From Beijerinckiaceae bacterium (GTDB lineage: Bacteria; Pseudomonadota; Alphaproteobacteria; Rhizobiales; Beijerinckiaceae), in contig JAJPIC010000022.1 in NCBI GenBank assembly GCA_021324915.1, forward strand, positions 61,283 through 125,282: DNA of 64,000 nucleotides, read 5' to 3'. Positions 34,752 through 43,689 of this stretch are shown piece after piece (the stretch's first letter is position 1; every line of letters begins with the position of its first letter). The notes under the pieces are model-generated. The model did not search any database. It saw only the letters and a program-made list of their open reading frames with translations, and had not been told where the DNA came from. Position numbers and translations under genes: made by a program.

Positions 34752-35999
34752 ATGTTGCGCAATGTCCGGCGCCTTTATGCTGCGGCAGCGATCATGCTGC
34801 TCAACTTCATCCTTCTCTTCCTCGTCGTAAATCTCGGCCTCGCATGGATCTCGCCCGCTCCGTACGGCAGCGCGGCTCCGGAGCCCCCCGGCCTTTGGCT
34901 CGCGCAAAAATATGGGTTCGCCCGCCTCTCGCATGCCTATCCGGGGTGGAAGCTCGGCGATCTACGCGAATTCTTTACCGAGACGAATATCGGCACGGTC
35001 AGCGCGTTCGAACCTTTCACGCAATTTAGGCCCATTGCCGGGCACAGCCGGTTCATCAATATTTCGCCGGACGGCTTTCGAATAGGGCGCGCGCAAGCGC
35101 CCTGGCCGCCCTTGCCTTCCGGCATCAATATTTTCTTCTTCGGCGGTTCGACGACGCTGGGGGTCGGCGTTCCCGACGACCGCACGATTGCGTCGGACTT
35201 CCAGAGCCTCGCCCGGCAATGCAATCCGGCGGTCTCCGTCTATAATTTCGGCCGGGCATTTTATTTCAGCACGCAGGAGCGGATCCTCTTCCAACAGCTT
35301 CTTCTGCAAGGGCACGTGCCGGCGATCGCCATCTTTCTGGATGGGCTGAACGACTTCCATTTCGATGACGGCCAACCCGAATGGACGGACCGCCTGCAAA
35401 ATTTCATGGCGGGAAGGCCCGATGTGGGGCTGCTCTTCAGGCAATTGGCGCCTCGCGTGCCGATCGGGCGCTGGATCGGTAACATGTTGGCCGAAGGACA
35501 GCGCCACGCGCTGCTCGCTCCCGGCGGATCGGACGAGACGATCATCCCCGACACGTCGACCCGCGCCTCTTACGAGGCGCCTGCGCCCATCACTCTGGAG
35601 CCGGACGCGAACGACGTGTCGCGCGCGCAAGCCGTCGTGCAAAGATTGCTGCGCAACGAAGGAATGACCGAGAACCTGGGCAAGACCTTCGGCGTCAAGG
35701 TGCTCAACGTTCTCCAGCCGGTCCCGACTTTCGGCTATGATCTTCGCTATCTCAACATATTCAGCGGCGATATCGGACAATTCGCCCCCTTCCGCCTCAC
35801 CGCCGCCGGCTACAAGATCCTGGAGCAGGCCGGACCGACCGGCCGTGGCGAGGCCCTGTGGCTCGGGGACATGCAGCGCGCCCGCATGCAAAATCTCTAC
35901 GTGGACGACGTTCACTATACCGAGGCGTTCAGCCGGGAAATCGCCGAACGGATCTTTAAGGAAACGATCGCCCGGAATCTCTTCGCCTGCCGCGGGTGA
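34752..35999 (+). CDS. Membrane-anchored SGNH/GDSL hydrolase-like protein
   Basis: 415 residues. One N-terminal helix (AAAAIMLLNFILLFLVVNLGLAW, about 10-33), then an extracytoplasmic domain. SGNH blocks can be seen: block I FFGGSTTLGVG, FLDGLNDFHFD in the position of block III, and the final DDVHYTEAF giving the Asp-x-x-His pair. Such proteins can be acyl-modifying hydrolases of exopolysaccharide or LPS, similar in spirit to AlgX/AlgJ-type partners. Location in a nucleotide-sugar and glycosyltransferase region supports a polysaccharide role, but the function is not demonstrated. Confidence 0.72.
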   Translation: MLRNVRRLYAAAAIMLLNFILLFLVVNLGLAWISPAPYGSAAPEPPGLWLAQKYGFARLSHAYPGWKLGDLREFFTETNIGTVSAFEPFTQFRPIAGHSRFINISPDGFRIGRAQAPWPPLPSGINIFFFGGSTTLGVGVPDDRTIASDFQSLARQCNPAVSVYNFGRAFYFSTQERILFQQLLLQGHVPAIAIFLDGLNDFHFDDGQPEWTDRLQNFMAGRPDVGLLFRQLAPRVPIGRWIGNMLAEGQRHALLAPGGSDETIIPDTSTRASYEAPAPITLEPDANDVSRAQAVVQRLLRNEGMTENLGKTFGVKVLNVLQPVPTFGYDLRYLNIFSGDIGQFAPFRLTAAGYKILEQAGPTGRGEALWLGDMQRARMQNLYVDDVHYTEAFSREIAERIFKETIARNLFACRG

Positions 36000-36105
36000 G
36001 CCCTTTACCACGAGCTTTGCCGCGGCCCGAAAGGGATTGTTATCCTAATTTGCTTATTGGTAGTCGCGAAAGGACCCAGGCCAGAGCGAACTGGGTGCCA
36101 AGCCC

Positions 36106-37044
36106 ATGCGCATCGCACTGGTGGAACCGAGCCGAACGAACCAGCGGATCGTTGCCGGCCTCATCGAACCCTGGGGACACGAAGTCTATTCGTTCGCCGA
36201 TGCGCCGGAGGCGCTCGCGTTCTTGCACGTGGAACCGGACGTCCGCGTTCTCATATCGAGCATCGAACTTGATTCCATGTCCGGCATTCAGCTCGTCAGG
36301 AACGTGCGCGCATCGCTCGAGCCGCAGCGCCCGCTCTACATCATCGTCATGTCTTCGAGCCACGAGCGATCGAAGATGATCGAAGCGCTCGACGGCGGCG
36401 CCGACGATTATATCTCCAAGCCGCCGATGACCGAGGAGCTGCACGCGCGGCTGCGCGCCGCGGATCGAATTACATCCATGCAGGCCGAGCTCGTCGTCCT
36501 GGCAAAGACCGATCCACTGACCGGCCTGCTCAACCGCCGCGCTTTCGTCGAGGCTGCGCAAAGATTGCTGGAGCGCGCCGCCACCGGCCATCCGCTCTCG
36601 GCGCTCATCTGCGACCTCGACAAATTCAAGTCGATCAACGACACCTATGGGCACGAAGTCGGCGATCTGGTGCTCCGAAAGGTGAGCGCGGAAGCGCGGG
36701 CTCTGGGCGTTCCCGCCGGCAGGTTGGGCGGCGAGGAATTCGCCTTCCTGGTGGAGGCGGCATCCGACGGGGCGATCGAGCTCGCCGAACGTTTCCGGGC
36801 GGCGGTCGCCGAGCTCGCGATCCCGGCCGCCGGCGGCGAGATCAAGGTCACGATCAGCATCGGCTTGGCCGAATGGAAACCGGCCGATACTTTGGATTCT
36901 CTCCTGAGGAAGGCGGATATCGCCCTTTACGAGGCCAAGCGCTCGGGGCGCAATCGCACGATCGCCGCCGACACGTTTCCGCTCGCCAAAGAGCACGAAC
37001 AATGGCGCGGCATCGCGCGCATGACGGCGCGCAGCGCGAGTTAG
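36106..37044 (+). CDS. Diguanylate cyclase with a degenerate receiver domain
   Basis: 312 residues. Residues 1-120 have the REC fold (IALVEPSR start; DDYISKPPM with the conserved lysine), but the acid pocket is E7-P8 instead of Asp-Asp and the phosphoacceptor position, eight residues before G60, is S52. Then a GGDEF domain: TDPLTGLLNRRAF, DLDKFKSINDTYGHEVGD, and active site RLGGEEF (GGEEF 208-212), all intact. No RxxD inhibitory site is seen at the usual place before GGEEF. So it should make cyclic-di-GMP but is unlikely to be switched by phosphorylation. Single gene. Confidence 0.88.
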   Translation: MRIALVEPSRTNQRIVAGLIEPWGHEVYSFADAPEALAFLHVEPDVRVLISSIELDSMSGIQLVRNVRASLEPQRPLYIIVMSSSHERSKMIEALDGGADDYISKPPMTEELHARLRAADRITSMQAELVVLAKTDPLTGLLNRRAFVEAAQRLLERAATGHPLSALICDLDKFKSINDTYGHEVGDLVLRKVSAEARALGVPAGRLGGEEFAFLVEAASDGAIELAERFRAAVAELAIPAAGGEIKVTISIGLAEWKPADTLDSLLRKADIALYEAKRSGRNRTIAADTFPLAKEHEQWRGIARMTARSAS

Positions 37045-37078
37045 CTGCGCGGCGCCTCTTCGTTCGCCTACAACCCGC

Positions 37079-37477
37079 TCAGCTGCAGACGGCCGCTGCC
37101 GCTTCGGCCACCGTTTGATCCTGCTCGCCGTTTCCGCCGCTGACGCCGACCGCTCCGACGATTTCGCCATTGACTTTCAGCGGGACGCCGCCGGCGAAGA
37201 TCATCACGCGGCCGTGGTTCGATGCGTTGATGCCGAAGAATTGGTCGCCCGGCTGGCTGTTTTCTCCAAGCGCCTTCGTCGAAATATCGAAGGCCTTCGC
37301 CGTGAAAGCTTTATTGATGGCGATATCGATGCTGCCGAGCCAGGCGCCATCCATGCGGATGAAAGCCTTGAGATTGGTGCCGGCATCCACCACCGCGATA
37401 TTCATCGGGCAGCCGATCTCGCGCGCCTTCGCCTCGCCCGCCGCGATGACCCGATGTGCCTTTTCCAAACTGATCAT
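37079..37477 (-). CDS. GlcG/HbpS family heme-degrading-domain protein
   Basis: 132 residues, standard family length, preceded by GAGGAGGG. Conserved features: ISLEKAHRVIAAGEAKAREIG start, NIAVVDAGTNLKAFIRMDGAW, SIDIAINKAFTA and the glycine-rich GGVPLKVNGEIVGAVGVSGG. No signal peptide, whereas some relatives are secreted. HbpS binds heme and GlcG lies in glycolate operons; the role here is unknown. Neighbours (GGDEF gene and glycosyltransferase) do not clarify it. Confidence 0.87.
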   Translation of the reverse strand: MISLEKAHRVIAAGEAKAREIGCPMNIAVVDAGTNLKAFIRMDGAWLGSIDIAINKAFTAKAFDISTKALGENSQPGDQFFGINASNHGRVMIFAGGVPLKVNGEIVGAVGVSGGNGEQDQTVAEAAAAVCS

Positions 37478-37581
37478 GTTAGCCCTCCTCGTTCGGGTGC
37501 TCGATTTTGGCGAGCGACCAAATCATCCGATGACGAATAAAGGAAGACATGGGCGAGGGCGGCGGATCGCCGCTGGTCCGG

Positions 37582-38454
37582 CTAGACCGAGGCGGCCGAC
37601 GAGGCGAGGAGCGGCGGCAGAAACGGCCGTGCCAGCCGGGCGTAAGTCGTAGCCGCGCGCGCGACATAGAGAGGCGTCAAATGCGCGTGGCTGAAATCGG
37701 AGAAATCCCGGCGCTCCAGATCCCACCACAAATGCGCCCAGAGATGGAGGCTCACGGCATCGTACGGAAGCGCGCAATCGCGTTCGAATAGTCCTCCAAT
37801 GCCCTCGCGGCTCCAGTCGAATGCGAAGAAGCGGCTCTCCGGCTCGACGCGGATGAGGCGAGGAAATTCGCGGGCGAGCCGATAGGGCAAAAAGGTCGAA
37901 TGATTGCTCCAGCTGCCGTCGAAAGCATTGGGCATGCGCTCCATCCATAATTCGATGAAGGCAGATCGAGGCTCGGCCATGATATAGGCGTTGCAAAGCG
38001 AGCCTTCCGGCGGGGATGGTGCGGAGGCATCGATCGCCTCCCGGCCCATGACGCACGACTGATCGAAAAATTCGGCCGGCGGCCGGGCGACGAACAGCGT
38101 ATCCATATCCGCATAAATGCCGCCATGCTCGTGGAGGACGCGCAGGCGGACGAAATCCGAGATATGGGCGTAGCCGAATCTTTTATCGTAATCGTCGTTA
38201 TAGGCGAGCGCGAGCGCCAGATCGCTCTCCGGAATTGGCGCAATCTCGATCTGCGGCCGGATAAGATCCCAAAGCTCGCCCCAGGGCTCGTGGCGAAGAT
38301 GCAGGACGATGCGCTCCGGCGCGTTGACCTCGAGGCACGAGGCGAGGCAAAGATAATGCATGAGATGAAAGGGCTCGGTCTGCGGCTGCAGCCCGAAGAC
38401 GAAATGATAGACGTTCGGTATTTTATGCGGCTGAGCCGTCTTGAAAGCGCGCAT
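37582..38454 (-). CDS. Glycosyltransferase with DXD motif (capsule/LPS-type sugar transferase)
   Basis: 290 residues. Start IPNVYHFVFGLQPQTEPFHL then a nucleotide-sugar-binding half ending in HEHGGIYADMDTLFVARP; the DMD is the metal-binding DXD of the glycosyltransferase sugar-binding region family (Gly_transf_sug, Och1/TcdB-like). The C-terminal part (FIELWMERMPNAFDGSWSNH) is less conserved. Transfers a hexose to an unknown acceptor. Divergent from the second glycosyltransferase. Confidence 0.83.
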   Translation of the reverse strand: MRAFKTAQPHKIPNVYHFVFGLQPQTEPFHLMHYLCLASCLEVNAPERIVLHLRHEPWGELWDLIRPQIEIAPIPESDLALALAYNDDYDKRFGYAHISDFVRLRVLHEHGGIYADMDTLFVARPPAEFFDQSCVMGREAIDASAPSPPEGSLCNAYIMAEPRSAFIELWMERMPNAFDGSWSNHSTFLPYRLAREFPRLIRVEPESRFFAFDWSREGIGGLFERDCALPYDAVSLHLWAHLWWDLERRDFSDFSHAHLTPLYVARAATTYARLARPFLPPLLASSAASV

Positions 38455-38625
38455 GAAACGTCCCGGATCAGCGATATTCCATCCCTGGTGCCGCCATCCC
38501 TATGCGGACGGCGGCTCGTAAGTTCCACGAGATAATGGATGAAGCCGGCGGCAATTGGCCGAATTCTTTCGGCCTCGAAATCCATTTTGCCGCGCCTCTC
38601 GATTAGGACAGAGCGTCCCGGAAAA

Positions 38626-39831
38626 ATGCGACGCCCCCCGGATAAATCCAGCCTGCGCTATATCGGGCTCGGCGATGCCACCGGATATGGAATTGCGGCC
38701 GCGGCGCTCGTGCGCGCGCTGCGCGACATCGGCGTCGACATCGTCTGGGAGCCGCTGCTGCCGGGAGGCGCCTTGGGCCTCGGCTATGCGCCGGCGGCCT
38801 GTACCGATGCAGGCCCGGAGGACCTGCGCGCTCTGCGCGACGACGGGCGCGCCTGCGAGACGAGCATCGTTCACTTCGTTCCGGAATATTATCCTTTTTT
38901 CATTGCGCGCGAACGCGCCCGGGGCGCGCGCCGGATCATCGGCCATACCGTTTGGGAAACGGATCGCCTGCCGGCGCATTGGCCGGCCCTCATCAATCAG
39001 CTCGATGCGGTGATCGTGCCGACGCAGTGGAATTGCGAAATCTTTCGCGGCAGCGGCGTTTCGATCCCGATGATCGTCGCCCCGCACCTGCCGCAATTTT
39101 CCGCGCCGCCCGCGGCGGCTGACATCGAGAACTTGCGTCGCCGGCTGCCGGATATGGGCGGCCGGCGCGTCTTCTATACGATTTCCGCCTGGCTCGAACG
39201 CAAGGGGATCGCGCCGCTCGTTTCGGCCTTCGCGCAAGCCTTCGAGCGCGACGATCCCGTGGCGCTGATCGTCAAGACGAATGCTTATGATCTCGAGCGC
39301 GTGCGTCGCGACCCCGGCCACGCGGGCGCGCGCGTTCCGGTTCGCCCGCAGTTCGAAGCCATGCTCGCCCGCGCCGCTGAAAGCAACGGACGCATGCCGC
39401 CGGCGATCCACCTCATCACCGACGAATTGCCCGACGGCGAAATCCGCGCGCTTCACGAAATCGGCGATTGTTTCGTTTCGCTCTGCCGGGCGGAAGGCTG
39501 GGGCCTCGGCGCTTTCGAGGCGGCCTTGCTCGGCAAGCCGGTGATCATCACCGGCTGGGGCGGGCCGGCGGAATATCTTTCGCCCGACAGCGTTTTCTTC
39601 GTCGATTGGACTCTCGCGCCGGTCGCTCCGGCCGAGCCCAACGCCAGTTACACGCCGGATCAGAACTGGGCCGAGCCTGATTTGGCATCGGCCGTGGCGG
39701 CCCTGCGCGCCGTATTGGCCGCACCGGACGAAGCCGCGCGCCGCGGCGCCCGGGCGGCGGAGCATCTTCGCCGCACGATCGAGCCGGGGAAGGTGGCGCG
39801 GGGAGTGTGGGAGGGGGTTACAACGTTCTGA
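38626..39831 (+). CDS. Glycosyltransferase, GT-B fold (GT4-like)
   Basis: 401 residues from ATG 38626 (GGAAAA upstream); an in-frame ATG at 38539 would add 29 residues. N-terminal SLRYIGLGDATGYGIAAAALVRALRD, then DAVIVPTQWNCEIFRGSGVSI typical of group 1 transferases, ISAWLERKGIAPLVSAF and the donor-binding C-terminal part SLCRAEGWGLGAFEAALLGKPVIITGWGGPAEYL, where E-G-W-G and the E of AFEAALLGKPVI are family hallmarks. Probably cell-envelope polysaccharide; donor and acceptor unknown. Ends just before tRNA-Thr, which is on the other strand. Confidence 0.86.
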   Translation: MRRPPDKSSLRYIGLGDATGYGIAAAALVRALRDIGVDIVWEPLLPGGALGLGYAPAACTDAGPEDLRALRDDGRACETSIVHFVPEYYPFFIARERARGARRIIGHTVWETDRLPAHWPALINQLDAVIVPTQWNCEIFRGSGVSIPMIVAPHLPQFSAPPAAADIENLRRRLPDMGGRRVFYTISAWLERKGIAPLVSAFAQAFERDDPVALIVKTNAYDLERVRRDPGHAGARVPVRPQFEAMLARAAESNGRMPPAIHLITDELPDGEIRALHEIGDCFVSLCRAEGWGLGAFEAALLGKPVIITGWGGPAEYLSPDSVFFVDWTLAPVAPAEPNASYTPDQNWAEPDLASAVAALRAVLAAPDEAARRGARAAEHLRRTIEPGKVARGVWEGVTTF

Positions 39832-39893
39832 GGAGCGAGCCTGACTCCTCGTTTAAACGCTACGAATTGCACACGTGCCCGGCGAAAGCTTAT

Positions 39894-39970
39894 GTGGTGC
39901 CGCAAGAGGGATTCGAACCCCCGACCCCCTCATTACGAATGAGGTGCTCTACCAGCTGAGCTATTGCGGC
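39894..39970 (-). tRNA. tRNA-Thr (anticodon CGT)
   Basis: Reverse strand reads GCCGCAATAGCTCAGCTGG..., with acceptor GCCGCAA pairing TTGCGGC, encoded CCA end, T-loop GGTTCGAATCC, and an anticodon arm CCTCA-TTCGTAA-TGAGG. The anticodon CGT is at 39935-39937 and reads ACG threonine codons. 77 nt with CCA. The 5' end lies about 68 nt from the tandem repeat array at 40038. Confidence 0.97.
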
Positions 39971-39999
39971 GTCCGGCGGGCCCAAGCCACGCGCGCCTT

Positions 40000-40027
40000 C
40001 TTATGCCGGTTCGGCGCGCCTTGGCAA
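40000..40027 (-). promoter_or_regulatory. Possible promoter of tRNA-Thr
   Basis: Minus strand TTGCCA (40027-40022), 16-nt spacer, CATAAG (40005-40000); a start near 39993 would be about 23 nt before the mature tRNA. Both boxes are imperfect. Confidence 0.35.
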
Positions 40028-40037
40028 CCGCATCCTG

Positions 40038-40660
40038 GAGCACGGTCCGGAAAAGTGGCCCGAGCTCGACCTTGCCCGGACAAGCTACTCGGATCAACAC
40101 GGGCGGAGATCCGCCGTCCCGGTTCGAGCTTCCTGGATCCCGGATCGGCGCGTCGCGCCGTCCGGGAAAGTGGTGCGTGGCGAAATGAGAGCACGGCCCG
40201 GAAGAAAGAGAACCCGATGCCCGACCCTCCCGGACGAACTGCTCGGATCAAACCCGGGCGGAGATCCGCCATCCCGGTTCGAGCTTCCTGGATCCCGGAT
40301 CGGCGCGCCGCGCCGTCCGGGAAAGTGGTGCGTGGCGAATTGCAGGGTCCGGAAAAGTGGAACCCGATGCTCGACCTTGCCCGGACAAGCTACTCGGATC
40401 AACACGGCCGGAGATCCGCCATCCGGTCCAAGCTTCCTGGATCCCGGATCGGCGCGTCGCGCCGTCCGGGAAAGTGCTGCGTGGCGAACTGGAGCACGGT
40501 CCGGAAAAGTGGATCCGATGCTCGACCTTGTCCGGACAAGCTACTCGGATCAACACGGCCGGAGATCCGCCATCCCGGTTCGAGCTTCCTGGATCGCGGA
40601 TCGGCGCGTCGCGCCGTCCGGGAAAGTGGTGCGAAATGAGAGCATGATCCGGAAAGCGGC
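40038..40660. repeat. Tandem array of four ~150-bp repeats plus a partial fifth
   Basis: Units begin at 40038, 40189, 40340, 40492 and 40640 (periods 151, 151, 152 and 148). Each starts with GAGCA(C/T)GxxCCGGAAAA, contains CCGGACAAGCTACTCGGATC, GGAGATCCGCC, GGTTCGAGCTTCCTGGATCC and ends with the hairpin CCCGGATCGGCGCG/CGCGCCGTCCGGG. The hairpin is the reverse of the dispersed element at 16.4 and 57.2 kb. The long open frame across it (39875-40639, plus) arises from the repeat and is not a supported gene. The remainder of the 763-nt tRNA-hemY gap (40661-40734) holds nothing recognisable. Confidence 0.92.
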
Positions 40661-40734
40661 GGCGGGTTTCGACGAGATCACGCCCAGCAAAAAGCTGGAG
40701 CGAGATGCCGATTCAAGCCGATCGGCCCTTCGCT

Positions 40735-42387
40735 CTAGAACAAGCCGACGCGATCTTTTTCTTCCGGCGGCTCCTCGGCGAGGCCGGGATCGTCAGGCGG
40801 GGCAGGCATGGGAAAAATCACGGCACGGGGACCCGCCTTCAGGGCGCGCGGCGCCTCGACCTCGGCGGCGGCCGCTTTCGTCTCCCCGGCAACGGGCTTC
40901 GCTTCGGCCGGTTTCGCTTCGGCCGGTTTCACTTCTGCCGGCTTGGCATCGATGCTCTCCGCGGCCGGCGGCCCGCTCGCTGCCGCGGGCGCCGGCTCAT
41001 GCGACGCAGGCTCGGGGACGGGCGTAGGCGCATGCGCGATCTGCCGAGCCGGCGCCTCGATCGCCCGGCGCGCCCAGTCGTCGCTCTCGAGCTCGACGGC
41101 GAGCCGGTCCGGCGGTCTTTGCCAGACGAAAGCATCGAGCCTTCCCGTGACGGGCGAAACCGGCGCCCAATTCGCCGCAACGACGCCATCCGCCATCCAG
41201 GCCGGATCGCGCGGCGCCCGCGCGCTTTTCGCCAGCCATTGGCGCACCTTGCCCTCGTCGCCCGTTTCGGCATCTTCGAGCTCGGCCATGATGAGGCACA
41301 TGCGCACGCTCGGCCGCTCGTCCTCGGCAACAAGCGGCGCCATGGCCTCGCGCGCGGCAGGATAATCGCGCGCCGCGAGTGCCGCGCGGGCGACGATCAT
41401 GCGGCTTTCGGGATCGCGCGGCATGAGGCGGGCGAGGGCGCGCGCCTTGGCGAGACGATCGGCATTGGAATCACCGGGCCTGAGATCGAGATAGACTTCG
41501 GCGAGCTCGGGATGCGGCTGGCGCTGCCAGGCCGATTCGATGAGCTTGGCGGCTCTGCGCAATTCGCCTTTGCGCGCATAAAGCCGCGCGGCAAGAGCGA
41601 CGGCGGGAACAAGATCGGGCGCGTGGCCGAGCGCATGACGGACGAGGCGCAAGGCTTCCTCCGGCTCGCCTTGGGCCTTATCGAGCGCAATCGCCGTTTC
41701 GAGCACGGCCTGCTGGCGCTCGCCCGTCTTCTTGTCGACGAGCTTTGCGGCGATATGGCTCTCGAGCGCGGCGAGCGCGGCCTCCCATTGCGAACGGCCG
41801 GCGTGATAATCGAGCACGGCTTTCGCCGACCAGGGCAGGGGTGCGATCTTATGCGCCTCCTGGGCGAAATGAATGGCAGCCTCGTGATCGCCGCGCCTCT
41901 GCGCCTCGACATGGAGGCCGCGCAATCCGAGGAGGCGCGTTTCGACGTTCTGCGCCAATTTGCCGAACGCCGCTTCGGCGCCGGCGCGATCGCCCGAAAG
42001 CTGCGCCGCCTGCGCGGCGAGCAGAAGCGTCAAAGGCTCGGCCGCAAGATAGCGATCCGCTTCGAGCGACGAGCGGCGGGCGAGGCGCGCATCGCCCGCG
42101 CCGACCGCGATCATGCCGCGCGAGAGCGCCGCATGACCTTTGGCGCGCCGGCGGGCATGGGCGCGGCGCCTCAGACTCGCCGGCAGCCGAAGGACAAGGC
42201 CGAGGAGCCAAAGAAGCAACGCGAGCGCGACCGCGGCGAGCGCCACGATGGCGAGCCCGACGGCGAAGCTCGTCTCGACATGATAGCCGAGCCAAGTGAC
42301 GTCGATCTCGCCCGGCCGATCGAGGATCCAGACGATGCCGAACGCGGCGAGAGCGAGCAGGGCGAGGAAGAGAAGAACGCGGATCAT
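40735..42387 (-). CDS. hemY: HemY-like TPR membrane protein
   Basis: 550 residues. Two N-terminal membrane helices (about 3-22 and 42-68), then the HemY_N domain (LLRLPASLRRRAHARRRAKGHAALSRGMIAVGAGD), TPR-like helical repeats to about 370, and a long Ala/Pro/Lys/Glu-rich C-terminal tail with EVKPAEAKPAEAKP repeats. This is the proteobacterial inner-membrane HemY associated with heme-gene clusters, not protoporphyrinogen oxidase HemG/HemY of Gram-positives. It follows mic60 by 78 nt on the same strand, the order known in alphaproteobacteria. Confidence 0.88.
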   Translation of the reverse strand: MIRVLLFLALLALAAFGIVWILDRPGEIDVTWLGYHVETSFAVGLAIVALAAVALALLLWLLGLVLRLPASLRRRAHARRRAKGHAALSRGMIAVGAGDARLARRSSLEADRYLAAEPLTLLLAAQAAQLSGDRAGAEAAFGKLAQNVETRLLGLRGLHVEAQRRGDHEAAIHFAQEAHKIAPLPWSAKAVLDYHAGRSQWEAALAALESHIAAKLVDKKTGERQQAVLETAIALDKAQGEPEEALRLVRHALGHAPDLVPAVALAARLYARKGELRRAAKLIESAWQRQPHPELAEVYLDLRPGDSNADRLAKARALARLMPRDPESRMIVARAALAARDYPAAREAMAPLVAEDERPSVRMCLIMAELEDAETGDEGKVRQWLAKSARAPRDPAWMADGVVAANWAPVSPVTGRLDAFVWQRPPDRLAVELESDDWARRAIEAPARQIAHAPTPVPEPASHEPAPAAASGPPAAESIDAKPAEVKPAEAKPAEAKPVAGETKAAAAEVEAPRALKAGPRAVIFPMPAPPDDPGLAEEPPEEKDRVGLF

Positions 42388-42465
42388 GACGGGCCCGGCG
42401 GAAGATTTAGCGCAGCGACCCTATCATATGATTACCCGCCGCAAAGGCATGCCTGAGGGCGTGAC

Positions 42466-43689
42466 TCAAGACCGCGCCTTGGCGAGCGCCGCCATGGCCT
42501 CGCCATTGATCTCGCGCGCCGCAGCGCTCGCCTCGATCCGCGCCTTGGCGGCAGCACCGAAGCTTGAAGACTTGGCTCTGGCGGCGTCAGGCAGATCGGT
42601 CCATTGCCTATAGGCTTCGTCCACCGCGCCGGTAGAGAGCGCCGCCTCGATCCGGGCGATCCGGCCGGCGAGATCATTGCCTCTCTCGCCGATCTTCTCG
42701 ACGCGCACGAGGCGCTCGGCGCCTTTGACGAGATGGTCGAAAAATCCATGTTCCGGCGGTTGCGGCTCGCTCGCGAGCATGGCCGGCTTCAGACCGGCAA
42801 ATTGCTTGGCGAGCGCGGCAGGCGTCGCAACGCCCGAGGCCGCCGCATCTTCGAGCGGGGCGAGCTTTGCCTTATCGAAGCCGAGGCCCGCGAGCGCATC
42901 GAGTTCGGTCTTATAAGGCGCGCCGGCTTCGACCTTGTGAAGGAGGTTCGCACTGAGGATGGCGAGCGCCGCGCTGTCGGCCCGGGCGGTGGCAGATTGA
43001 CTTACGCGACTGGCGGCGGCGCTGACTTGCCCTTTCTCGGCATCGAGCTTCTCGGCAAGGCCGCCGATTTCAGAGCCAAGCGCGGCGAGCTTTCCTTCGA
43101 GCGCGGATACGCGCGATTCGAGTGGGGCAAGATCGACGGAGCCCGGTTTCGGCGCTCCGAGCTTCTCGAGCTCCGCACGCAGCGCGGACATCGAAGATTT
43201 CACGTCTGCGCTGGAGGTCTCGAGCGCCGCGTCGCGATCGGCGAGCGATCCCTCGGCGCCGGTCTGGCTGGGGCGCTGTTCGAGCGTCGCGACACGCGAT
43301 TGGAGTTTGGCAAGCGCTGAACGATCCGAATCCTTATCGAGCCGATGAAGCCCAAAAGCGCCCGCAAGCGCGAGAACCGCAGCAAGAAGAATCGCCGCGG
43401 CAAATGGCCAGATAGGCGCACGCGGCGCAGGCGGCCCTTTCTCTTCGTGCGGCGTATCGGATTCTTGCGGCGTATCGGCCGGCGGCTCGGGAGGGGTCAC
43501 CTCGGCTTCGGGAGGCGCGGGAAGCGCATCGAAGGAGCCCGTTCCAGCGGGCTGCGACTCGGCCGGCTCTGATTCGGCAGGTTTGCCTTCGATTTCTTCG
43601 GCGCGCCCTTCGATCACCGGTTTTTCGCGCGGCACCGGATTGGCGACCGGCCGAGCACGCTCGCCTTCGACTTGCTCTTCGTCGCCCAT
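42466..43689 (-). CDS. Mitofilin (Mic60) family inner-membrane protein
   Basis: 407 residues, AAGGA upstream. Acidic, Pro/Glu-rich N-terminus (1-90), one membrane helix (about 93-115, PIWPFAAAILLAAVLALAG), a coiled-coil region 120-230 (LQSRVATLEQR; ESRVSALEGKLAALGSEIG), then a C-terminal mitofilin-type domain (FFDHLVKGAERLVRVEKIG; RIARIEAALSTGAVDEAYRQW). Alphaproteobacterial Mic60 shapes intracytoplasmic membranes and is the ancestor of the mitochondrial crista-junction protein. Next to hemY as expected, but hemC/hemD are not upstream. Confidence 0.85.
   Translation of the reverse strand: MGDEEQVEGERARPVANPVPREKPVIEGRAEEIEGKPAESEPAESQPAGTGSFDALPAPPEAEVTPPEPPADTPQESDTPHEEKGPPAPRAPIWPFAAAILLAAVLALAGAFGLHRLDKDSDRSALAKLQSRVATLEQRPSQTGAEGSLADRDAALETSSADVKSSMSALRAELEKLGAPKPGSVDLAPLESRVSALEGKLAALGSEIGGLAEKLDAEKGQVSAAASRVSQSATARADSAALAILSANLLHKVEAGAPYKTELDALAGLGFDKAKLAPLEDAAASGVATPAALAKQFAGLKPAMLASEPQPPEHGFFDHLVKGAERLVRVEKIGERGNDLAGRIARIEAALSTGAVDEAYRQWTDLPDAARAKSSSFGAAAKARIEASAAAREINGEAMAALAKARS

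Noticed and set aside
39875..40639. Plus-strand open frame of 254 codons
   Set aside because: It is generated by the in-register ~150-bp repeats and starts inside tRNA-Thr antisense; no family, ribosome site or normal composition supports it.
40038..40660. Array considered as CRISPR
   Set aside because: Units are about 150 bp and homogeneous throughout; there are no short repeats alternating with unique spacers and no cas genes.
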